Positions 22,681 to 30,827 of a stretch of DNA of 39,102 bases are shown here, one piece after another. The notes below the pieces were generated by a model. It saw only the letters and a list, made by a program, of their open reading frames with translations. It made no database searches and was not told the DNA's origin. Every line of letters begins with the position of its first letter. The first letter of the stretch is position 1. A program made the translations under genes and the position numbers. Source of the DNA: Methanobacteriota archaeon (GTDB taxonomy: Archaea; Halobacteriota; Methanosarcinia; Methanosarcinales; Methanosarcinaceae); assembly GCA_016841625.1 (NCBI GenBank), contig JAENYU010000013.1, forward strand, positions 65,333 to 104,434, read 5' to 3'.

Positions 22681-23979
22681 ATGCGTATTGTACAGGTACT
22701 CATTCCGGAAGGGAAGCGAGAGCCAGTACTGGCCGTGCTTGATGACGAGCAGATCGACTATGCGGTGTGGGATGAAACGGGGAGAGGGGAGTTCGAGGCC
22801 CTGGTCCAGTTCCCCATACCTCCGATCGGCGTCGAGCCGGTGATGGCCAGGCTGCGTGAAGCGGGAATCAGCGAGAATACATACACGATCGTACTGTCAC
22901 CCGAGACGGTTGTTTCCGCACGTTTAGAAGCGTTGAAAAAACGTTATTCCGGACTTCGCATTTCCCGGGAAGAACTCATCGCACGTGCGGAGGATCTCGC
23001 ACCCGCGACTTCTACTTTTGTTGCTTTTCTTGTTCTAAGCACTGTTATCGCTACGGCAGGGCTGCTGCTTGATTCTGCTGCAACAATCATAGGGGCGATG
23101 GTCGTTGCCCCGCTCATGGGCCCGGCAATCTCCGCCAGCGTCGGGACTGTCGTCGATGAACGGGAACTCGCCGCCCGCGGGGTTAGACTGCAGGTAATCG
23201 GGCTACTGCTGGCAATAGCGGTCGCTGCCGTGATAGGTACAATCATGAAGGGAACGCTGCTTTTGCCGCCAGGACTCGATATCCGCGAAGTAGGCCAGAT
23301 TGCCGAGCGTACCACCCCGAACTTCCTGTCCCTCTTCCTTGCGCTGGGATCGGGGCTTGCCGGCGGCATAAGCATTATGCGGGGCTCCGGGTCTACCCTT
23401 GTGGGGGTGGCAATTGCCGTAGCCCTTGTCCCCCCGGCAGCAACAGCGGGGCTCGGGCTTGCCTGGGGACTCTACGACGTGGCGGTAGAAGCGGCCGTGC
23501 TGGTGCTCGTAAACCTGCTTGCTATCAACATATCGGCCCTCATCCTGTTCTGGATTTCGGGCTTTCGCCCTGCTGAAAAAAAGGCTGTTGGTCGTGCCCG
23601 CGCCGCGGTGATCTCACGCGCAGCAGTCCTCGCTATTTCAATCGCCTTCCTCTCCATAGTTCTCGCTCTTGTCACCTACACCTCCTTCCAGGCCGCTCTG
23701 GTTGAACAGGAGGTTAACCAGGAACTGGAGGAAATGTTCAAGGAACCCGAGTATGCAGAAGCAGAGTTTATACTGGGAGAAAGCATAGAAGTCAATTATG
23801 GGCCCTCAGACTTCCTGTTAGGTGAACCGGTAGAGGTGACTTTTTTATTGGGGTATCAAGCCGGGCAAGAAATTCCCCCGGATATTGGCAGGGTAGCTGA
23901 CGACCGACTGAAAGAGGCTACTGGCAAAGAAGTTAAGATCACTGTCGGCTTCATTGTGGCTCAGCAAATCACCGATTAA
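22681..23979 (+). CDS. DUF389/TIGR00341 family membrane protein, copy 1
   Basis: The 432-residue product has an N-terminal soluble domain of about 80 residues (M-R-I-V-Q-V-L-I-P...), then the DUF389 core with A-P-A-T-S-T-F, S-A-A-T-I-I-G-A-M-V-V-A-P-L-M-G-P and G-I-S-I-M-R-G-S-G-S-T-L-V-G-V-A-I-A-V-A-L-V-P-P, spread over about six to seven membrane helices (112-345), and a C-terminal soluble domain. Function is unknown; family members are widespread in haloarchaea and bacteria. The GC-rich codon choice and general resemblance to haloarchaeal members suggest acquisition (inference). The gene is repeated in tandem at 24460, about 80% identical. Confidence 0.88.
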   Translation: MRIVQVLIPEGKREPVLAVLDDEQIDYAVWDETGRGEFEALVQFPIPPIGVEPVMARLREAGISENTYTIVLSPETVVSARLEALKKRYSGLRISREELIARAEDLAPATSTFVAFLVLSTVIATAGLLLDSAATIIGAMVVAPLMGPAISASVGTVVDERELAARGVRLQVIGLLLAIAVAAVIGTIMKGTLLLPPGLDIREVGQIAERTTPNFLSLFLALGSGLAGGISIMRGSGSTLVGVAIAVALVPPAATAGLGLAWGLYDVAVEAAVLVLVNLLAINISALILFWISGFRPAEKKAVGRARAAVISRAAVLAISIAFLSIVLALVTYTSFQAALVEQEVNQELEEMFKEPEYAEAEFILGESIEVNYGPSDFLLGEPVEVTFLLGYQAGQEIPPDIGRVADDRLKEATGKEVKITVGFIVAQQITD

Positions 23980-24210
23980 GCTACAGGGGCTGCCAACCCC
24001 GGAATACCCGGACTCCGGCCTGCCTTATGGCAGTTTCCCGCTTCGTAGAGCTATCCGGGCTGGATAAATATCTTCTATGAAAAAAAATCTTCCGTGAAAC
24101 CCTGCATAACCTTTTACTAATTTTTACTGTTAATTCCCAATCCTGAGTGCTGAGCCTCGTATTCCAAAATGCTCCTCTTCTGCATTCTGGTTAGGCTTTT
24201 GCAGCAGTTT

Positions 24211-24320
24211 TTGGCATACATTTAGAATAAGTTTGGCATACATTTAGAATAAGTTTGGAATAAGTTTGGAATAAGTTTGGAATAAGTTTGGAATAGTTTT
24301 GGGATAATTTTGGAATAGTT
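24211..24320. repeat. 11-bp tandem repeat between DUF389 copies
   Basis: GAATAAGTTTG occurs in direct succession, preceded by two longer units (GGCATACATTTA plus the 11-mer) and followed by degenerate units. It sits in the upstream flank of the second gene and is absent from the matching place in unit 1, so it expanded after the duplication. Confidence 0.85.
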
Positions 24321-24429
24321 TTTGCGGAGAAAAGGATTTCTTCTTTAATTTCCAATATATTTAGATATGTGTGTCTTTTTACAGAATTCACTGTCTACCA
24401 AATTTAATACTTGTTCATATAAAATAAAG

Positions 24430-24459
24430 CTATATATATTATAGTGGTACAATAATATT
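24430..24459 (+). promoter_or_regulatory. Promoter of DUF389 gene 2, probably leaderless
   Basis: CTATATATATTATA (24430-24443) ends 16 nt before the ATG with no SD, as in copy 1, although the bases around it have diverged. The conserved spacing supports a leaderless start. Confidence 0.6.
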
Positions 24460-25758
24460 ATGCGTGTTGTACAGGTACTCATTCCGGTAGGGAAGCGAGA
24501 GCCAGTTCTGGCTGTGCTTGATGACGAGAAGATTGACTATGCGGTGTGGGATGAAACAGGGAGAGGGGAGTTCGAGGCTCTTGTCCAGTTTGCCATTCCC
24601 CCGATCGGTGTCGAGCCGGTGATGGCCAGGCTGCGTGAATCGGGAATCGGCGAGAATACATACACGATCGTACTGTCACCCGAGACGGTTGTTTCCCAAC
24701 ATCTCGGAGCATTGAAGGAACGTTATTCCGGACTTCGCATTTCCCGGGAAGAACTCATTGCACGTGCGGAAGATCTTGCACCCGCGACTTCCACTTTTAC
24801 TGCTTTCCTTGTTCTAAGCACTATTATCGCTACGGGAGGGCTGCTGCTAGACTCTGCCGCAACAATCATAGGGGCAATGGTTGTAGCCCCGCTCATGGGA
24901 CCGGCAATCTCCGCAAGCGTAGGGACTGTTGTCAATGACCGAGAACTTGTTTCCCGTGGGGTAAAGCTACAGGTGGGAGGGCTACTGCTTGCAATCGCGG
25001 TTGCTGCCTTTATAGGTGCAATCATGAAGGGAACGCTACTTTTGCCGCCAGGACTCGATATCCGTGAAATAGGCCAGGTTGCCGAGCGCATAAGCCCTAA
25101 CTTCCTGTCCCTTTTCCTGGCGCTAGGCTCAGGGCTTGCCGGCAGCATCAGCATTATGCGGGGTTCCGGGTCAACCCTTGTGGGAGTAGCAATTGCAGTG
25201 GCTCTTATCCCCCCTGCAGCAACATCAGGGCTCGGACTTGCCTGGGGATTTTACGGAATGGCGATAACAGCGGCTGTACTGGTGCTCGTGAACCTGCTCA
25301 CCATCAACGTATCTGCCCTCATCATGTTCTGGCTTTCAGGCTTTCGTCCTGCTGAGGAAGGGGACGTTGGTCGTGCCCGCTCCGCGGTGATCTCGCGTGC
25401 GGCAGTTCTCGGCGTTGCGATTGCCTTTCTCTCCATAGTTCTCGCTCTTGTCACTTACGCCTCCTTCCAGACCGCTCTGGTTGAACAGCAGGTTGAACAG
25501 GAGTTGAAGGATATGTTTGAGGAACCCGAATATGTAGAAGCGGGGATTATACGGGGTGAAAATATAGAGATCAACTATGAACCTGCAGACCTCCTGTTAG
25601 ATAACCCGGTAAGTGTGGGTTTGTTCGTGGGGTATCAAGCCGGGGACGAAATTCCTCCGGATATTGCCCAAATAGCTGACGAACGCCTGAAAAAGGCCAC
25701 TGGCAAAGACGTTGAAGTCACTGTCGGTTTTGTCGTGGCTCAGCAGACCGCCGCCTAA
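24460..25758 (+). CDS. DUF389/TIGR00341 family membrane protein, copy 2
   Basis: It is the same length (432 residues) and domain order as copy 1, with identical core motifs in the membrane region. Differences gather in the C-terminal soluble domain (for example L-L-D-N-P-V-S-V-G-L-F-V-G against F-L-L-G-E-P-V-E-V-T-F-L-L-G), which suggests that this part has diverged in ligand or partner. Both copies are intact. Both could be made from near-identical promoters and might form mixed complexes (inference). Function unknown. Confidence 0.88.
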   Translation: MRVVQVLIPVGKREPVLAVLDDEKIDYAVWDETGRGEFEALVQFAIPPIGVEPVMARLRESGIGENTYTIVLSPETVVSQHLGALKERYSGLRISREELIARAEDLAPATSTFTAFLVLSTIIATGGLLLDSAATIIGAMVVAPLMGPAISASVGTVVNDRELVSRGVKLQVGGLLLAIAVAAFIGAIMKGTLLLPPGLDIREIGQVAERISPNFLSLFLALGSGLAGSISIMRGSGSTLVGVAIAVALIPPAATSGLGLAWGFYGMAITAAVLVLVNLLTINVSALIMFWLSGFRPAEEGDVGRARSAVISRAAVLGVAIAFLSIVLALVTYASFQTALVEQQVEQELKDMFEEPEYVEAGIIRGENIEINYEPADLLLDNPVSVGLFVGYQAGDEIPPDIAQIADERLKKATGKDVEVTVGFVVAQQTAA

Positions 25759-26470
25759 GCTCTCAGAGGCAGCCGGTTCTCCGATACCCAGGCTTCCTGC
25801 CTGCCCGGACGGCAGTCCCCTGCTTCGTGGATGTATCCTGTGCTGGAAAAATACCTTCTATGAATGGAGTTTTTCCTGGAAAGGGTACTGGAAACCCAGA
25901 ATAAAGTCGAAAAGCGTGACATAGCATAGATATCACTAAAATTGGCATAAATGGCATTAAGTATTACGTAATCTAACAAAAGTATTAAATAATACTTGGT
26001 CGTACAGGTATATGCTCTACCTGGTACAGACACAAATCTCCAGATACGCCTCCTGGATTTGTTGAAAGCACCTGAGTTCAGTTCTTGCCCCTGCCTGTGG
26101 AAATGAGCAGGTGGGGGCAGAAGGTGCAAAAATAAGAGCAGGAACCTGTAACTGACTGCAAGCTGCCTGTAACTGGCCAAATACTGCCTATAACCAGCTA
26201 ATCATCTTCCAGGGACAGCATTTTTTTTCTAGATTTTAATTTTGGGCCAGCTTAAAGAATGAAGCCGGAAAACTCCACTAAAAATTTGCATCACTTTTTT
26301 GAAAAATTCCGGACTGAAAACATGTGGACAATCATCCTTATAGATCACAGTGCCCCATTCCCAAAACAACTTTTTATAAATTTGAATTCTCGTAAAATAG
26401 AAAATATATAATACCCGCTTTACACTACATAAATAAAGATAGTGTTATCCACGAAAAAAAAGGTGATGTG
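25759..26470. other. Intergenic region after the duplication
   Basis: The first about 110 bp are the duplicated 3' flank. Short degenerate repeats of the type CCTGTAACTG / CCTATAACC lie near 26145-26200. AAAATATATAATA at about 26400 is a possible TATA box for the lipoprotein gene. Open frames here are poor and not called. Confidence 0.4.
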
Positions 26471-27079
26471 ATGAAAAAAATAGTACTTGGCCTATCTCTT
26501 GTCCTCATGATTCTCGTAAGCGGCTGCCTTACCCTGTCAGTAGATTCGAAGGTAAATAAGGAAGGGGAAATCGTTCAATGTCATATGATAATAGATACGA
26601 ACTCCTACGTATATTCAATACTGAATTCGGAGGCTTCCGAAGATGGGGAAACCCTGAGAGAAAGCATAATTTCGCAGGGAGGAGAATACGAAGAAGTATG
26701 GGACGGGGACGACGTTAAAATCACCATAAAGGGCCTGCCTCCGGAAAACGCATACACGGAAAAAAGTGAGGAGTACCTGATATACCGGGACTCGATCGGG
26801 GACTCTGCCTCAGATTATCAGAATGGTGTCCAGGCCCCCTTCAGGATGAGCGAATCCATGGATTCCGTCATGAAAATCCATTATTACCTGGAAATGCCGG
26901 GGGAAATCGTTGATTCGAACGCTGATTTCGTTGACGGAAACAAAGCCGAATGGCATATGGTTACTTTAAGCTCTATAAGGGATGTCTATGCCAAATCCGA
27001 AGTTCCTTCGTTACCGGGAATTGAACTGTTTGGCGCTGTCTGTATGCTCCTGGTCACGGCTTTATTTGTGAAACAGTGA
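26471..27079 (+). CDS. Lipoprotein with C-terminal membrane helix
   Basis: The 202-residue product begins M-K-K-I-V-L-G-L-S-L-V-L-M-I-L and has the lipobox V-S-G-C, so it should be lipid-anchored outside the membrane. The exported part is rich in beta-like segments (L-T-L-S-V-D-S-K-V-N-K-E-G-E-I) that recall LppM/DUF3153-type domains; this match is weak. A hydrophobic stretch near the C terminus (I-E-L-F-G-A-V-C-M-L-L-V-T-A-L-F-V) ending K-Q would give a second anchor. The ATG at 26471 is preferred to the GTG just before it, because AGGTGA is 4 nt upstream. No operon partner. Confidence 0.78.
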   Translation: MKKIVLGLSLVLMILVSGCLTLSVDSKVNKEGEIVQCHMIIDTNSYVYSILNSEASEDGETLRESIISQGGEYEEVWDGDDVKITIKGLPPENAYTEKSEEYLIYRDSIGDSASDYQNGVQAPFRMSESMDSVMKIHYYLEMPGEIVDSNADFVDGNKAEWHMVTLSSIRDVYAKSEVPSLPGIELFGAVCMLLVTALFVKQ

Positions 27080-27176
27080 TTTCGAACCTTTTCCTGCATT
27101 CCCTTTTTCAGGGAACAGGAATCTCATTTTCTTAAATCCGGCTACCTGATTTGCCGGCATCAAAAATTCAGCCGGT

Positions 27177-27923
27177 TCACACTTCCTTTGCCACTCTGAA
27201 CCCCAGGCTGTTGAAACGCCGGTCCTGAGCCGCAAAAAGCCTCTCTGCCGACCTGCAGCACCCGGCATTCCCGTTCCATCCTCCTCCCCGCCTGATCCTC
27301 ACAGGCTTTGATAAGGCTGAGGAAAAAGGATTTTCCCAGGCACTGCCGTCTGAGGGAGCGCCTTTGTAGCTGATGTGGTACTCATCCTGCACCCATTCCC
27401 CGACGTTTCCGTACATATCGTAAAAACCCCAGGGGTTGGGCTTTTTCAGGCCCGTGGGGTGCGTTCGGAGTTCGGAATTTTTAAGGAACCAGGCGTATTC
27501 GTAAAGTTTCGTGGCCTCTTCCCCGAAGGAGTAAACTGTCGTGGTCCCGGCCCTTGCTGTGCATTCCCATTCGGCTTCGGTGGGGAGGCGGTAGCTGCGA
27601 ACGTTTTCCATTTCGTTCAGTTTCCTCAGAAATTCCTGCACCTCTTCCCAGGAGACATTTTCAACCGGGAGCCCGTCTCCCTTAAAATATGAAGGGTTGT
27701 TTCCCATGATCCTCTGCCACTGGGCCTGGATGACCGGGTATTTGCCCAGGTAAAAGGGCTTTTCTAGCTTCACCCTGTGCACGGGGCTCTCCCAGAGCTT
27801 CCTGCGCTTTTCCCTCATCGAGGAACCCATATCAAATTCTCCCGGAGGGACCAGGATGAATTCCATTTCGGCAGAGTTGATGAAATTTTCAGGCAATGTT
27901 TTGTCCTTGTTCAGGGTACTCAC
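27177..27923 (-). CDS. SUMF1/formylglycine-generating enzyme-like protein
   Basis: The 248-residue product spans one FGE-sulfatase domain: M-E-F-I-L-V-P-P-G-E-F-D-M-G-S near 20-34, Y-P-V-I-Q-A-Q-W near 62, P-V-E-N-V-S-W near 85, Y-R-L-P-T-E-A-E-W-E near 110-120, W-G-F-Y-D-M-Y-G-N-V-G-E-W near 165 and R-R-G-G-G-W near 212, ending L-G-F-R-V-A. C-C-R-S-A near 221 supplies cysteines in the region used by true formylglycine-generating enzymes, but spacing is like the larger family of uncharacterised members. No sulfatase is nearby, so the modifying role is uncertain. It starts at GTG 27923; a start at the M of M-E-F is less likely. Confidence 0.83.
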   Translation of the reverse strand: MSTLNKDKTLPENFINSAEMEFILVPPGEFDMGSSMREKRRKLWESPVHRVKLEKPFYLGKYPVIQAQWQRIMGNNPSYFKGDGLPVENVSWEEVQEFLRKLNEMENVRSYRLPTEAEWECTARAGTTTVYSFGEEATKLYEYAWFLKNSELRTHPTGLKKPNPWGFYDMYGNVGEWVQDEYHISYKGAPSDGSAWENPFSSALSKPVRIRRGGGWNGNAGCCRSAERLFAAQDRRFNSLGFRVAKEV

Positions 27924-28185
27924 CGTAGAAGTTTAAATGTTGAAAAGGTATTTAGGGAGTTCTTACTTCATCTTCTTACTTTACATTCTCTCTTTTTCTT
28001 CTTACTTTATTTTCATGCACCTTATTTTACTTCCTTTTTTGTGTTGGTAGCTCACCTGTACCAAACCCGTTACATTCCAACATATGAAAAATATTAAATA
28101 TGGCAAGGAGGATAGTTAATAGGCCAAACGAAAAAGTTATTTAAACAAATACAAACAAGCAGGCTCCCAAAGAGTTAGAAAAAAA

Positions 28186-28980
28186 ATGGCACAGTCGCTA
28201 ATTGACCTTGCCCTCCTTTCCGAGAGGAGGAAAGACCTTCTCCTTCTCCTGAAAGAAGGCCCAAAGAATATCGACGAAATCAAGGAGTTGCTTGGCGTAA
28301 ATGCCGCTTCGATACAGCCCCATATCAAAAGAATGAAAAATGGCAATCTGATTATCGAAAAAAACAGGTCGTACAGGTTATCGGACATCGGAGAAATAAT
28401 AGTTGAAAACATGCAGCATCTCCTTGACACGGTGGGGGTTCTGGAAGAGCACATTGATTACTGGGTAAGCCATGACATGAGCCCGATCCCCGATTTCCTG
28501 CTGGACAGGATTGAAGAACTGGGCAGATATGAGATCATGGAACCCGATTCTGAGCACATGTTTGAAACCCCGGATTTGTTTCTGGAGAGTATAACGAGTT
28601 CAAATAAAATCTGCACCTTCGTTTCTTTCTTCCATCCGGAATCCCCCAAACTCTATGCAGGCCTTGTAGAGAAAGGGGCGAAAATGACCCTCTGTATGAC
28701 GGAAATCGTTGCAGAACGCCTGTTCAGGGATTTTCCGCAAGAAGCCGGACAGTTATCAGGGCTGGAAAATTCAAAACTCCTTATCTGCCATAAACCGGTA
28801 AACCTGCCCTCCATAGTCGTGACAGACCGGTTCATGATCCTCAAACTTATGGAAAATGACGGGAAATTGAGGGACCAGATGGTCCTGTGCTTCGAGGAAA
28901 GAGCTTTACGGTGGGGAAAGGAACTTTTCACCCACTACATGAAAATGTCGAAACCGCTGGACGAAAAAGAGTTCTTTTGA
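28186..28980 (+). CDS. HTH regulator with DUF1724 (FilR1-type) domain
   Basis: The 264-residue product has an N-terminal winged helix-turn-helix (residues about 5-75: L-S-E-R-R-K-D-L-L-L-L-L-K-E-G-P-K-N-I-D-E-I-K-E-L-L-G-V, then I-Q-P-H-I-K-R-M, then Y-R-L-S-D-I-G). A DUF1724/FilR1-type sensor domain occupies about 120-255, including S-I-V-V-T-D-R-F-M-I-L-K-L. Such proteins are numerous in Methanosarcina and regulate methanogenesis and related genes; the target here is unknown. No SD is seen before the ATG. The stop is 4 bp from the stop of the convergent DUF429 gene. Confidence 0.85.
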   Translation: MAQSLIDLALLSERRKDLLLLLKEGPKNIDEIKELLGVNAASIQPHIKRMKNGNLIIEKNRSYRLSDIGEIIVENMQHLLDTVGVLEEHIDYWVSHDMSPIPDFLLDRIEELGRYEIMEPDSEHMFETPDLFLESITSSNKICTFVSFFHPESPKLYAGLVEKGAKMTLCMTEIVAERLFRDFPQEAGQLSGLENSKLLICHKPVNLPSIVVTDRFMILKLMENDGKLRDQMVLCFEERALRWGKELFTHYMKMSKPLDEKEFF

Positions 28981-28984
28981 GGCT

Positions 28985-29911
28985 TCAGGCTCCGGGGTCC
29001 GCTACTTTTTCAAAATAGTTGCAGTAAACCAGCTGGATCCTTATACCCTCAGCGTCCTTTTCCGGTTCAACAGGCACATACTCAAACCCATACCCCTGCC
29101 CTATTTTTGCCGTGAAAGCCGCCACAAGGGCATCCAGGATATCGTCCCTTGCCACATCCTTTCGCCTGTACCTTGAAAGGGCAGTTTCGATAAGCTCATC
29201 AACAAACGCCTCACCCACAAAAGTTTCATCGGCTAACGGCTCGATCTTTTTCAGGACCTCCTTTCTCTCAAGAAAACCCTCTTCTTTCTTCTTCGAATAA
29301 TTCATAGGCCAGCCTGCAAAAGCCTGGAAACAGATTTCCGGACCGACCTCCCATATTAAGTCCCTGATAGCCGCACCTCCGGCCTTTCTCCCGCTTCCCG
29401 GACTGTTGATAATGTTGATAAGGAAGCCGTCAACATCCCGGATTTTGGGAAGGATGTTCCAGGCCTGTTTCGAGATGCGCTTGCCCGTAAACCTTTCGTT
29501 GACCTCGCAGGCCTGCTCGTAAGTTTCCGCGTAAACCGCCTCCCGGCAGGGTACGGGGAAAATGCTGGACTTCCGCGCCTTCAGGACTTTCCGGCCCCCG
29601 AGGTCCGAGAGCCGCTCCCCAGTACCCCCGGCTTTCAGCCCGATGGGGATGTCGATCAGGACCAGGGGCTCATAAGCCCCGTAACCGGTTTTCAGAAAGT
29701 CCCAGAGGACAGAAAACTCGTGGAAAAGGCCCATTTCCCACGTGCATTTTTTTCCATTACAGCCTTCTTCTTCTTCTTCTTCTTCTTCTTCGTTACAGCC
29801 CTTTTCAGCACAGCTTTTCCGACTATAGTTAATTTCATCCGCTTCGGTAAGAAATACGGCAAACCAGCCTGCACTGCAGCCATCCACGCCCACAAAGACC
29901 TTTTTGTTCAT
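28985..29911 (-). CDS. DUF429 family protein with poly-Glu insert
   Basis: The 308-residue product shows the DUF429 motifs V-G-V-D-G-C-S-A-G-W-F at 7-17 (D10), V-L-I-D-I-P-I-G-L near 86, E-V-G-P-E-I-C-F near 190 and D-D-I-L-D-A-L-V-A-A near 265, the acidic positions of an RNase H-like predicted nuclease. Between the first and second strands there is an insert with nine Glu flanked by Cys-Asn and Gly-Cys-Asn-Gly, encoded by a GAA run. It is not a close copy of the DUF429 gene at 1252-2091. It is convergent with the regulator gene, with only 4 bp between stops. Confidence 0.83.
   Translation of the reverse strand: MNKKVFVGVDGCSAGWFAVFLTEADEINYSRKSCAEKGCNEEEEEEEEEGCNGKKCTWEMGLFHEFSVLWDFLKTGYGAYEPLVLIDIPIGLKAGGTGERLSDLGGRKVLKARKSSIFPVPCREAVYAETYEQACEVNERFTGKRISKQAWNILPKIRDVDGFLINIINSPGSGRKAGGAAIRDLIWEVGPEICFQAFAGWPMNYSKKKEEGFLERKEVLKKIEPLADETFVGEAFVDELIETALSRYRRKDVARDDILDALVAAFTAKIGQGYGFEYVPVEPEKDAEGIRIQLVYCNYFEKVADPGA
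29764..29791. repeat. CTT/GAA trinucleotide run inside a gene
   Basis: About nine CTT units on the + strand, read as GAA (Glu) by the minus-strand DUF429 gene. Slippage would change the Glu count without breaking the frame. Confidence 0.9.
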
Positions 29912-30114
29912 GCTTACAGGTTTTAGGGGATTCCGGTTTAAAAGATTTTTTCAGGATTTGTGGGAGAGTTTGTGGGAGAGAAATAATTAATTACCAGTTC
30001 AAGCGTATCCGGGATCACATAATTGCAATGAATCATAAATTGCCATAAAATCACAGAATTGCCATTCTTGAAACTGTCATTCCGGACAGGAAGATTTTGT
30101 TGTGGAGGTATGAT

Positions 30115-30762
30115 ATGAATTTCTGGTTGCTCAAAGCTACAGGCACGGTAGAAGATGAAGATGCGATGCTGAAAAACAACGTGATAACCATAGGGTGGTC
30201 CGAGTTTCCGGATTTTTCAGGCATTGAAAATGAGGTTCAGGTAAAAAAAGTCATGCTCGACAAGTATCCTTCCATGCAGGAAGAACGCTGCAAAGCCTGG
30301 GCAGGGGAAATCTACTCTTTTATTAAAAAGATCGGGCAGGGAGACCTGGTAGCGGTCCCGCTCAAGACCCGGAGCGAGATGATTGTCGGAAAGGTAACGG
30401 AGGACTATGAGTACAGGCAGGTCAGTAATTTCATCACCCACGTCAGGAAGGTCAGGTGGATGAAAACTCTTCCGAAAGAAAACTTCGAGGAAGAATACGA
30501 TACGGACCTGAATTCTCCGGAGACGCTCTTGCAGGTAAAAGCCAGCCGGGAACAGCTTTCCGGGCTCCTTGGAATGAAAAGCCTGGGCAACCTCCTTGAC
30601 GAACTCACCAATTCCCTCCAGGACCTGGAATTATTAAGGGAAGAGATGAATGAGCTTGTGAAGAGGATCTATGAAGCAAAAGACCTTTCCGAAGCCAGAT
30701 TGATCGCAACGGAGATGGAAAAATTGTTGAGGGAAATACAACAGGGTAAAAAAATATTTTAA
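30115..30762 (+). CDS. PUA/EVE-like domain protein, restriction-associated type
   Basis: The 215-residue product begins M-N-F-W-L-L-K-A-T-G and runs through N-N-V-I-T-I-G-W-S-E, G-Q-G-D-L-V-A-V-P-L, M-I-V-G-K-V-T-E-D-Y-E-Y-R and H-V-R-K-V-R-W-M. This pattern is seen in the N-terminal PUA-like domain of Mrr/McrB-related modification-dependent restriction proteins, where it is thought to read modified bases. Here no nuclease domain follows; the C-terminal third is helical and coiled-coil-like. The ATG at 30115 has GGAGGT 5 nt upstream, so the earlier frame start at 30097 is rejected. Role is inferred only; it stands alone. Confidence 0.65.
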   Translation: MNFWLLKATGTVEDEDAMLKNNVITIGWSEFPDFSGIENEVQVKKVMLDKYPSMQEERCKAWAGEIYSFIKKIGQGDLVAVPLKTRSEMIVGKVTEDYEYRQVSNFITHVRKVRWMKTLPKENFEEEYDTDLNSPETLLQVKASREQLSGLLGMKSLGNLLDELTNSLQDLELLREEMNELVKRIYEAKDLSEARLIATEMEKLLREIQQGKKIF

Positions 30763-30791
30763 AAAATATTTAAAAAGAAAAGGGTTGAGTT

Positions 30792-30821
30792 GATTTCTTA
30801 ATTAAAAAAATTAAGAAAATC
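30792..30821. terminator. Bidirectional terminator between convergent genes
   Basis: GATTTCTTAATT (30792-30803) pairs with ATTAAGAAAATC (30810-30821) around an A-rich loop, with further TTAAGAAAT sequence to the right. It lies between the stops at 30762 and 30828 and can serve both genes. Confidence 0.6.
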
Positions 30822-30827
30822 AAAAAA

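Larger units (their letters stand above)
22426..25870 (+). repeat. Tandem duplication, two units of about 1.7 kb
   Basis: Unit 1 (about 22426-24111) and unit 2 (about 24112-25870) match over upstream flank (CCTTTACTAAT, AGTGCTGAG, AAAGGATTTCTTCTTT), promoter, whole DUF389 gene and 3' flank (TTCGTAGAG/TTCGTGGAT, ATATCTTCTATGAA/ATACCTTCTATGAA). The copies have diverged in many third-codon positions, so the event is not very recent. Confidence 0.85.
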
